A stretch of 64,000 nucleotides of DNA from Linanthus parryae. Lineage: Eukaryota > Streptophyta > Magnoliopsida > Ericales > Polemoniaceae. The DNA lies in the NCBI GenBank assembly GCA_023055425.1, contig JALGPY010000009.1:20791775-20855774 (forward strand), in the 5' to 3' direction. The translations under genes were made by a program, and so were the position numbers. Shown here piece by piece: positions 53,581 to 62,200 of this stretch (position 1 is the first letter of the stretch; every line of letters begins with the position of its first letter). Below the pieces are notes generated by a model, which did no database searches, was not told where the DNA came from, and saw only the letters and a list, made by a program, of their open reading frames with translations.

Positions 53581-54742
53581 ATGGATTCTCAAAAATCAAA
53601 CGATGGAAATGATGTTACAAAGGCCAATTGGGATTACAAGAGTACGGGTATATTCTTGGATTGTGTGATTGCTGAGATAGACAAAGGTAATAGGCCTTTC
53701 AAATACATTACGACAGCCGGTTGGAATGGGCTAATTACTAGCTTTATGAAAGCTACAGGAAGAAAACATGACATCAAACAGCTTAAGAACAAATATGATG
53801 GTTTGAAAAAAGATTGGGATGCATGGATGGTGCTCCGGTCTCCAAATAATGTTTGTACTGGGCTCGGTTATGATCGCAAGAAAAATTTGGTCACCGGACC
53901 AGATCATTGGTGGGACAAGATGATAGTGGTACGTACTGTTTGTTTATAATAAAAACCATTAAATTCCTTAATACGAGTGTTCACTCAAATATCTATTATT
54001 ATAATATGATGAAATATTGTTTGCTTATACGTAGTTGAACAAGAATGTTATCAAGTTTCGCGATCGTGGACTAGATCACGAAGATAAGATGCATCAGATC
54101 TTTGGTGCTGTGACTAACACTGGGCATCGGACATGGAACATGGCAAAAACTCGTATGGAGGGTGATAAGATGAAACTTCTTGATGAAGATGACGAACTAG
54201 CGCTCATTGAGTCAGGTGATAAGCAGGTTATTGAAGTTAATGGGAAAATGGCCTTACTGAATGAAACTCAAATCTCCATGGAGAGCAGCGGGTTCTCAGA
54301 GCCGGCTGTTACAAGTCCTATGAAGCTTAAAGATAAAGTTATTGGGGGAATATCTCATAATAATAATGAGAGTGGAACTTATCATATGGAGGTTAGTGGT
54401 AAAAGAAAGCGTAGGGCTAAAGATGTTGATAACATTTCTATGGCGATAACGAAATTGGTAGAAGATCAGAAAGTTGCACTATCAAACTCTCTTACTGTGA
54501 AAACAGAAAACTGTCCTTCTGGTTGTGGTGTTAAGGATTGTTTAGAAAAACTCTCCACGGTCCAAGGAATGATAGAGGGGGATTCAAGATATATGTTCTC
54601 CTTGAAACTTATGAAAAAGGATGTCATAAATCGAGAGCTGATCATGTGACTTCGAAGTGATGAGTTGCTACTGAAGTGGCTTGATGAAGAACGGATCGAA
54701 TATGAAGAAGATAAGGCACGGAATGCCCGTTTTACATTCTAA
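53581..54742 (+). CDS. PIF/Harbinger Myb/SANT-like protein (ORF1)
   Basis: Exon 1 is 53581-53928 and exon 2 starts at 54035 after a 106-base GT-AG intron. The protein begins MDSQKSNDGND. The N-terminal third matches the Myb_DNA-bind_3-like domain of plant Harbinger ORF1 proteins: NWDYKSTGIFLDCVIAEI, then GWNGLITSFMKATG, then LKNKYDGLKKDW and WWDKMI. The C-terminal part is basic (KRKRRAKD) and would be nuclear. In the superfamily this partner binds DNA and helps import the transposase. A TGA at 54647-54649 ends the frame. The same frame stays open for 30 more codons to TAA at 54740, with a typical LLLKWLDEERIEYEE tail, so the TGA is probably a recent nonsense change. I list the full span. Confidence 0.82.
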
Positions 54743-55090
54743 GGAGGCTTAAATGATAAGGATGTGTTTCATGAGAGTTCATGGATACTAGAACTTTAGC
54801 TACTTCTTAGCATTTTACTTTTTTTTCTATTTTTTTGCATCAGACTAGGGATTGTCTATTTATTTAAGATTCATCAAATAATTGAGTTTAATATTTTGTG
54901 TATGCTAGGTACTTAGATTACCTCCATATAGTCAGTAGAATTGAATAATTATGAATTTAGAAGTTTGAAGTTTTTTATTTTATTGTTATGCGATATTGTG
55001 TTAGTTTTTGTTCATAATTTAATTATGAGTGTTTTACAAATTTTTATCCTATATGACACTTACATACTATTTTTAATTTTAGGAGATGTG

Positions 55091-56563
55091 ATGGCGGGCA
55101 GATGGAATCATATACCGGTTGATAATTCCCATGATGGTTTAACAGAAGATCAAATTATTTGTTTAGCTGCCTTAAGGGAGCATAGGCATAATATCAGTGC
55201 CCTATATCGCACAATAGGAGAGACTATCTTACAATCATACTATCAGGATTTTGTCGAGAGGCAACCGTGTTATACCTCTCAATTTACTGGACATATCTGG
55301 ATTAATGAAATTTTGCAGGGGAATGGAGTACGATTTAAGAGAGAATTTAGAATGGATCCTGAAGTATTTCAAAAACTCATTGGAGATTTGTCTACTAAGT
55401 ACGGGCTACATGTGCCGGAACGTGCAAGGGTTACATTGGAAGAGAGTGTTTGTATGTTCCTCTCAGTCATGTGTCAAGGACATAATACTCGACATGTTTG
55501 TGAATTATTCCAACACTCTTCAAAGACGATATCAACACATTTTCACCGAGTTTTGAAAGCAATGGCGCTCATGGCTGCTGACATGTGTCAACCAAAGTAC
55601 GCACAGACTTACAAACATCCCATACTGGATAATCCCAAATACAAACACTTCCAAGTAATCTCTCTACATCAATGATTAATTTTCCGCACAAATAGTTGTA
55701 ATTGAGTTAATTTTCATGTTTTTTCTTTTTTTATAAATTGAAGAATTGCATTGGAGCTATAGATGGGACACACGTCATGATCAAACCTCCTCCTGCAGAG
55801 GCTCTACCATATTTTGGAAGAAAAGGATGTTACACTGTAAACATTTTTGCGGCATGTGATTTTGATATGTGTTTCACATTTGTTTCACCTGGATGGGAAG
55901 GAAGCATGCATGATTCTCGAGTTTTCAAGAGTATTGTTCATAATTCCGATTTCATGTTTCCACATCCACAATCAGGTATTTCATTTTCTTAAAATGAATG
56001 AATAAAATATGATATCCTGTCAAAAAATATGATATTCACCTATAAATGGCAACTAATAACTTTCAATTACAGGAAAGTATTTACTTGCAGATGCAGGATA
56101 TCCAAATGTACGTGGATACCTTACACCATATAAGGGTTCCAGGTATCACCAGGAAGAATTTGAGAAATACGGAGGGCCATCAAATGACAACGAACAATTT
56201 AACAGGTTTCACTCGTCTTTGCGAAGTATAATCGAGAGAACATTTGGTGTTTGGAAAAAGAGATTTGGCATTCTTAGTAATATGCGGGAATACGACTTGG
56301 ATACTCAAATCCGTTTAATAGGTGTGTCGATGGGGCTACATAACTACATACGCCGCAATCAAGTACGACCAGAAGACGATCCTGATCTATTGGAAGTTGA
56401 AGATAATCCGAAATTTGTTATGAATGATTTACCTGATCTCAACAATAACCCTCTTCAAGGGCAAGAAGATCAATATGGAGAGCATGAGGAGATGAACGTT
56501 TTAAGAGACTCCATTCGAGACAAGATTGTTGCATCTCGAACACGAAGGCGGCGCGGGAACTGA
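55091..56563 (+). CDS. PIF/Harbinger DDE transposase, intact
   Basis: Exons 55091-55654, 55744-55975 and 56073-56563, with GT-AG introns of 89 and 97 bases, give 428 uninterrupted residues, the usual length. The N-terminal half has the helix-turn-helix-like region (VTLEESVCMFLSVMCQG; FQHSSKTISTHFHRVL). The DDE_Tnp_4 core has D195 in GAIDGTHV, D245 in SMHDSRVF and E320 in IIERTFGVWKKRF, plus the conserved LADAGYPN. It would cut and join the element ends at TTA/TAA targets, working with the Myb-like protein just upstream. The ATG at 55091 follows a likely acceptor (TTTTAG at 55077-55082). Domain order, catalytic set and frame are all complete, so activity is possible. Confidence 0.93.
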
Positions 56564-57365
56564 TTATTTCATGTTATTTTCTAGATTTTAATATATTAGT
56601 GAATCTCTTTTTCACTAGAAATATTTTCTTTGCAACATGTTAAACATTTTCATTTGATACATTAGAGTGCATAGTTCATGCTTTGACATGACAATCATTG
56701 GTTCACAAAGTTTGTAGGAGTTGTTTTGGTATGTCTTTGGGAGAAATAAAATATGGTGCAACTTTCATCAGTTTTATTTGTAGTCTTTTTTCTATACATT
56801 TTCATTCCAGTGGGTAGTTTTTAAGTTGCATAGTCCCCTATGGGTTGGACGTTGTTGATGATTTGTATAATTATATAATGTGTTCAGAATGATAAAAGAG
56901 CGGTAAAGGGTAATTTAGGAATTTAGTAACTCTTCCATGAAATGTGCAATATATAATACCCCAAAAAAAATCACCTAAAATATTATAGGAGAAGTACCTG
57001 AAATAGGCAACTTTTTTTAGTCTTAAAAAAAGGTAAAAAAGTTGCTTAAAATAGGTTTTAGAAAAAATGAGCTAAATAGAACTTTTTTTATGACTTAAAA
57101 AAAGATAAAAAGTCGCCTAAAATTAGGCAAAGAAAGCGGAGCCTAAGTCTAAAAAAAGTTAGTCTTTTCTAACTTCGAATTTTTAATCTTTTTACTCCTT
57201 AAAACTACTTTTTAGGAGATCAAATAGAAGTTAAATAAACAACCTTATCTACTAAAAGGGTAACTAAAACTTTTTAGAAAACTTATTAGGCACAAAGTAA
57301 ACAACATTTTTATCTAAAAAAAGATAAAAAGTCGCATAAATTTAGGTAAAGAAAGCGGAGCCTTA

Positions 57366-57703
57366 GTAAGAGATATATCTTTTTAACTTGTGTAGGTACG
57401 AAAGTTTACAAGGCAGATGTGGAGCTATATGGTTTGATGATTTGAAAGGAAATTGTGTGGCCTCCAAATGAAGTCATTAATGCTGCCTTAGACGATCACT
57501 TTCAAGCGAGAAGTCAGAAGTCTAATGCTAAAATGTCAAAACTAACAATCACTGCGAAAGAACCAATCAAACTGAAACAAACCAACATTTCAAGAAAACT
57601 TAAAATCACATACTAAGTACATACTTGGCATCTAAATCACCCAAATCACATAATTCAAGACAGCCCGACTACATTCACTTCACAGTTTATCGGTAACAAA
57701 CCA
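57366..57703 (-). other. CML gene 3' UTR and intergenic sequence
   Basis: It lies downstream of the CML stop codon on the - strand. A/T-rich with no other gene that I can support. Near 57395-57470 a short + frame (GRCGAIWFDDLKGN) is open but unrecognised. Confidence 0.45.
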
Positions 57704-58171
57704 TTAAGACTTGTTAGAAACCATCATTTTCTTGAACTCCTCGAAATCCAGCATCCCGTCTGAATTTGAATCGAACTCGTTGATCATCTTCTTGCAATCC
57801 TTGCCGCAGTCCTTTGTCCATAACCCTAACTCGGACAAAACACTTTGGAGCTCATCGCACGTGATGAACCCGTCGCCGTTCAAATCATAAACTCTGAAAG
57901 CCTTTCCAAGATCATCGCTGTCCGCTTCCTCCTCGCCGTCAACTTTCTCATCTGCACTTTCCTTTCTCTCGATGATTGTCTTGTAAAACAACTCAAAATC
58001 TTGGCGATCAAGGTTTGTCTTGCCCACTATCGGCAAAATCTCTTCGGTGCTGGCGTGGGTACCAATTTTCTCGAGAAGCCATTGCACCTCCTTGAGGCTC
58101 ACAAAGCCGTCTCCATCTTTGTCTATCTTATCGAAAATCCGGTGCAAATCGTTGTTGCTGAGAGGAGACAT
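57704..58171 (-). CDS. CML44: Calmodulin-like protein, CML44-like
   Basis: An intronless frame of 155 residues beginning MSPLSNNDLHRIFDKIDKDG. Canonical EF-hand loops lie at residues 17-28 (DKDGDGFVSLKE), 96-107 (DLNGDGFITCDE) and 134-145 (DSNSDGMLDFEE). The second hand (about 44-63) has lost its acidic loop, so three calcium sites are expected. An acidic linker (71-88) separates the two lobes. Length, start and the degenerate second hand resemble the CML43/CML44 group of plant calcium sensors, which relay cytosolic calcium signals. The exact paralogue is less sure. The ATG at 58169-58171 is the first in frame. There is no transmembrane or myristoylation signal. Neighbours are transposons, and nothing suggests co-regulation. 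Confidence 0.92.
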   Translation of the reverse strand: MSPLSNNDLHRIFDKIDKDGDGFVSLKEVQWLLEKIGTHASTEEILPIVGKTNLDRQDFELFYKTIIERKESADEKVDGEEEADSDDLGKAFRVYDLNGDGFITCDELQSVLSELGLWTKDCGKDCKKMINEFDSNSDGMLDFEEFKKMMVSNKS

Positions 58172-58420
58172 GTTCTCTTAGGTGGGAGAGAGAAGAAAAC
58201 ACAGGAATATGTTTAGGGCTTTTGTTCCTCAGTATATGCCCAGAAGGGTATATGTATAGAAAGCCCTGAGAGAGATTTGGTATTTAGAATGTTCTCTTAG
58301 CTGGAGTTTTGTGAGGCAAATGCTCAAAAAGTTTGTAATGTATGCAACTACTTCAAAGACAGGCTTTTATAGGATGAGTATAGCACTCGCTTTCATTATT
58401 TAGTATTTTTAATAAAATTA
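58172..58420 (-). promoter_or_regulatory. CML promoter and 5' leader
   Basis: On the - strand a TATA-like CTATACATATACC lies at about 58247-58262, some 80 bases upstream of the ATG, followed by a purine-rich leader. This spacing fits a plant core promoter. Confidence 0.5.
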
Positions 58421-58580
58421 ATATTAAAAGTTTACAGAGTTCTCCTGTGTCATTTCCGAAGAGAAGCGCATTAGATTAAACATTCTAATCTGCCAACTAA
58501 ATTAAGTTTTTTACTCCTAAAAGTATTCGGGTTTTCGTGATATTATGTGTTTAAATCAAATATGGCACATCTAGTAGTAT

Positions 58581-58850
58581 ATGCACCTCCTGACATTCAA
58601 AGTCCCCAAAAGAAGCTTTAATTTACTCAAACTTCTTCTCCCTTTTAGGAGTATAGTGTCAAGTAACTATATCCACGATACGGTTGACGCGGAAGATCAA
58701 GGTGAGACGAGTGAATTGAATGAGGCACAAACTATAGAGGTCGCGGAAGACCAAGGTGGGACGCCAGACATTGCGCTACCGGTGGGACGTTTCAAGCGCA
58801 ATGTGAGAAGTCCTAAATATTTGACGGATTATGTTTCGCGTTAGTTGTTT
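58581..58850 (+). pseudogene. Retroelement 3' coding remnant
   Basis: An open frame with ETSELNEAQTIEVAEDQGG and the ending RFKRNVRSPKYLTDYVSR. The R-x-x-R-x-x-R-x-P-x-Y-L-x-D-Y-V type ending is common in plant retroelement polyproteins. It is followed by LTR-like sequence and then gag, so I read it as the 3' coding end of one copy or a rearranged fragment. Confidence 0.4.
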
Positions 58851-59220
58851 TCTTTTCATTTCCGTAAGACTTAAAAGTGTATGTGAGTCGTGTTTTATTT
58901 TTTCAACGAGTTATAAGCTCTATCGCGGATGTTCTTTACTGTTCTTTCCCATAACATATTTGGGTCGAACCGTCAGGGTCTAAGACACTACACTATATTA
59001 GCTCGTATTTTCAGTGAAATTAATAACAAGAAAATTTTAATTCTAAACTCTCCCTCTCTTCTCTTCCCGTCGCCCTTCTTCTCCGGTACCTCATCGGAAC
59101 AGTTACCCACGGGTAACAAATTGGTGTTTTGGATCGCAACCCCAGACCACGCCGACAAGCGGCAGTTCGTAACTTACTCTTCAATTGGGCACTCCATCTG
59201 CCACAACACCAGTGCTCTCC
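58851..59220 (+). repeat. LTR-like segment before Gypsy gag
   Basis: Non-coding sequence with a pyrimidine-rich part (CTCTCCCTCTCTTCTC, about 59046-59065) and GGGTAACAAATTGGTG at 59111-59126, which could be an LTR end and primer region in front of the gag ATG at 59221. The LTR start was not found. Confidence 0.35.
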
Positions 59221-60120
59221 ATGGCTGACATGATTGCCGCCTCCAACAACCTGCAAAAGGATTTTCATCTCAATAACAAGGCACATGAATCTGACATTGC
59301 CATCATCAAGGACTCTCTCCGACAACTGCGGAATGTGTTGCTCACCCTCAATCCGACACCAGCCCTAGCACCGATACATGTTCCAAACAAGTCATTACCA
59401 TACAGCACGCAGGCCGCGACCTGGCATCCACCCTTATCGCTCACGACTTCGGCTATGGGGTCCGAAAACACCCCTAGGATGGTCATTGATGCACCCCGTT
59501 TCACAGGCGAATCGGCTGGATTTTTCAGGTAAAATAGTATTTTGATTATTTTTTAACAACCAAACCTGAGCGATTGCAGGTAGTTTCCATGTTAATTGAC
59601 AATCCAGCTTCAGAGTGGCTTCGTTACTACCCAGAGTAATAACCCGTCAGACACATGGATGGAGATCTTGACAACAGTCAAACAACGATTTGACGCCCCT
59701 GAAAACTATGTCGATTACGTCGAATTGCTTTCGAAGTTGCAACAAGCCACCACAATTTCGGCCTATCATAACGAGTTCGAGAAAATGCTGAATAAAATCT
59801 CAGGCGTGGATGAGGCCACATTGATTTCTATCTGGCCGCCATGTTTGCCCTCACACGCGAGTTATCACCATGTCAGCAAGAGTTGGTGTAGTCTTATACC
59901 CCACGACCTTTCTGGCCGTCCGCCACGACTTTCCTCCACGATTTTCCCAGCCCTTCCAGGGACCCAGGAGCCACCCTTCGAGAAAACATATGTCCTCCCT
60001 ATTGTGGAGCAGACTATCTGGAGTAGGGTTTCGAGATCCACCAAGAACGATGCTTGGTTAAACGATCAAAATCAATCTGTCTGTGAGCAGAAGTTTGATC
60101 TGTTTGTCGGCCTATGAAAT
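59221..60120 (+). pseudogene. Ty3/Gypsy gag remnant
   Basis: It starts MADMIAASNNLQKDF. Later pieces match the retrotransposon gag domain: APRFTGESAGFF, then IDNPASEWLRYY, then SDTWMEILTTVKQRFDAPEN, then ELLSKLQQATTISAYHNEFE. Stops at 59530 and 59637 and at least two shifts break it. Frames after about 59840 have no clear homology. No RT or integrase follows in the window, so this is only the 5' end of an element. Confidence 0.75.
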
Positions 60121-60830
60121 AGGAGGCGCATGTACCATTTGAATTCCCATGGAGAGGGCTATCTGGTCTCCCGTTGGAGAAATTTGGTGCGCATTTGATT
60201 GGGTGTGCACGAGATCTGCAAAATTCGGCACATACTAAGTTCGAGTGAATCTGTTGGTTAGCCATTCACACAAATGGGATAGGCCTTCCGCACAAACTCT
60301 TTGTACGAATGGACATTCCTTTCATAAGAATTGGAGGTTTTGGTGGTTCACATGCATCCGGCGAACTAGCTATTGGCTCCTGGCGTGGGGTATCTGGCGT
60401 GTGAATCTGGTTCTGGCGCGCGTTATGTACCTGTTTATGAGTTTGTAGGTGCAATTGTTTTTTTTTGTGGGGCGTGTACCATGACACGCAAGTGGCTCGC
60501 ATCTGGCGCGGTTAGATTTTGTGGCGAGCATCGGGTGCGTCATAGGCAATCCGGACCGCAATCCGGCACGACAATTTGTTTGGACACTCGTCGTTGGTGC
60601 ACCAGGTCAAAACGACATCTCGCACTTGTCGTGGTGCATCTGTCTGGCACAAGCTGGCGCATCGGAAATGTATTCGGAATCCGCATCTGGCGCATTTTTT
60701 GGAGGGACGACATGGAAGTCAGGGCAACGATTTGACAAATTGGGTTTCGCATACAGCTGTGAAACTTTCAGATTGGAGAGAGGAACAGTTCTGGTTGTTT
60801 ATGGCATTGAATCAAGGTGAAATTTTGTTG
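60121..60830. other. GC-richer stretch, nothing recognised
   Basis: It contains many TCTGGCGCG/TGGCGC and CAATCCGG motifs, with overlapping open frames in several registers, none with a recognised domain. Base composition differs from the AT-rich surroundings. It may be decayed retroelement internal sequence. Confidence 0.35.
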
Positions 60831-61240
60831 GGGTGATTCAATGCATAGCAAATCGAGCAATGGAACAAGCAGGAGGAAGCACAAGACAAAGCGGCAAGCA
60901 ACAACATGAGGCTGTTGGTCGTACGACCATGAGACTGGTTGTACGCCCAGAACGATGTTGGGCTTTCCGAATCCGTTTTCGAAGTGTTATTGAGTTTCTT
61001 AGGCTGCAAGTTAGTTTATTGTGTCTATATGTAGTGTATAGGTTGTGGCTTACTTGTATGGTGGTGTAAATCGGGTTCTCTCAACAGAAGTATCGGGTTC
61101 TGGCAGTGGAGGTAGCTAGCGAATTTGTTAGTGAATCTGTAAGTGAACCACGTAAGTTCTGTCTCGTTCTTGTTTTTTGTTTCATTGTTTTTTCTCGAAT
61201 ACCCCTCGGTTATAACCCTCATATATAAAATATACCACAA
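60831..61240 (+). repeat. Retrotransposon LTR-like fragment
   Basis: It ends with GTGAACCACGTAAGTTCTGT and TCTCGTTCTTGTTTTTTG near 61141-61185, a pattern typical of the R-U5 part of plant retrotransposon LTRs. A second copy was not found, so limits are unknown. Confidence 0.4.
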
Positions 61241-61339
61241 AATACACTCAACATGACGCTAATTCTCCATTTTACATCACAAACTGGTAGGATTCTTAGC
61301 ATATATATGACTCTTACTTAAAGTCATCAGAGGAAATAC

Positions 61340-61900
61340 ATAAATAAGCTTCTTTAGATATCGATAACTGAAGGATCAATTTTGAAGATTAAAAACCGAG
61401 ACTTCGAGACTCGGTTTTTAGCTTCATAAATAAATGAAAAGCGATATTGTGATTATCAGTTGTTATTTAAAATCGATAACTGGTTGATCTATTCTTAAAA
61501 CCCGTAAATCACAACATCAGTTACAACCTAATTATGGCGAAGAACCTCAGGCTTCGACAGTTCGTATTTCTAACACAGATTTGCATCTTATAGATATGCA
61601 TAGAGAGAGATAGAGAGAGACATTACTGTGACTGGGCATCCATTGGCAACGTCGAGTACGGTAGGATAACAGAGACCGCGAGACTGAGAGAGACCGAAAT
61701 AAAAGAGGGAAAGACGGATGGGGTTTCAAAGGGCAAGTATGTAACCCATAGCTTAGGTCTTGGTCTCATTGAAAATAGAAGTCTCGTTCTAAAAGAATCG
61801 ATAGTTGAACCATCGATTTTAACTAGGCTGATGGAATTTAAAAGTCGATAAGAATCACTTTAAATCATTAAACCGAAACTCCAAGACTCCGTTTCTTTTT
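61340..61900. repeat. Foldback-like segment
   Basis: A perfect hairpin, AAAAACCGAG/CTCGGTTTTT, lies at 61391-61419. AAATCGATAACTGGTTGATC near 61470 has an imperfect inverse near 61795-61822, and TTAAACCGAAACTC near 61867 resembles an inverse of the left hairpin region. This suggests an inverted-repeat element, but ends and duplication are not defined. Confidence 0.35.
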
Positions 61901-62200
61901 TGTTGTCAAACAGAATATATTGCAAAAAAGAACCACCAAACCAAAACACTACAAACACTCCTTATCATCCATGAGACTGATAGCAGTATTGCAGTTACTA
62001 CTACAACTAGCACTACCATTAACTAAATTGACAACAAAATCAGCTAGGCTATTCAATTTTCTAGGCACCCAAACAACTTTGTGCTTGCTCCTATCAAACA
62101 TAGTCTTTATATCATTCAGCACAGCAAAACATTCCACCTCTGCTCTACCATCAGAGACAAGATGCACTGTTAATGACCTAGAATTGCATGTTTTAGTATG
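61901..62200 (-). pseudogene. LINE 3'-end fragment (RNase H)
   Basis: The reverse frame 62167-61949 reads VECFAVLNDIKTMFDRS and VVWVPRKLNSLADFVVNLV, the end of an RVT_3 RNase H. Beyond its stop on the - strand is an A-rich end (T-run at about 61892-61900 on +). Only the last 300 bases of a LINE are present, as in strongly 5'-truncated insertions. Confidence 0.65.

Larger units (their letters stand above)
52332..57143 (+). mobile_element. Autonomous-type PIF/Harbinger transposon
   Basis: A 4.8-kb element with ends GGCCCTGCTTTCTTTACC and GCAAAGAAAGCGGAGCC, flanked by TAA (52329-52331 and 57144-57146). It encodes both proteins typical of the superfamily, a Myb/SANT-like protein and a DDE transposase, on the + strand. 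Its left terminal 200 bases match the right end of the surrounding MITE, and its right end matches the MITE's left end, so it sits inverted in a relative. The transposase is intact and the Myb-like gene has one late stop. Confidence 0.88.
52211..57362. mobile_element. PIF/Harbinger MITE hosting a related element
   Basis: Outer pair of ends: GGCCCCGCTTACATTACC (left) and the inverse of GGCTCCGCTTTCTTTACC (right), flanked by TTA at 52208-52210 and 57363-57365. Without the inner element and its TAA duplication, about 337 bases remain (52211-52331 and 57147-57362), the size of a Tourist-like MITE. TTA/TAA duplications and GG(C/G)CC-type ends fit PIF/Harbinger. Confidence 0.82.

Noticed and set aside
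58929..59325. Overlapping forward and reverse frames near the Gypsy gag start
   Set aside because: They cover LTR-like and gag leader sequence and have no motif of their own.
60373..60836. Several overlapping open frames in the GC-richer stretch
   Set aside because: All registers are open to a similar degree because TAA/TAG are rare there. No domain was recognised.
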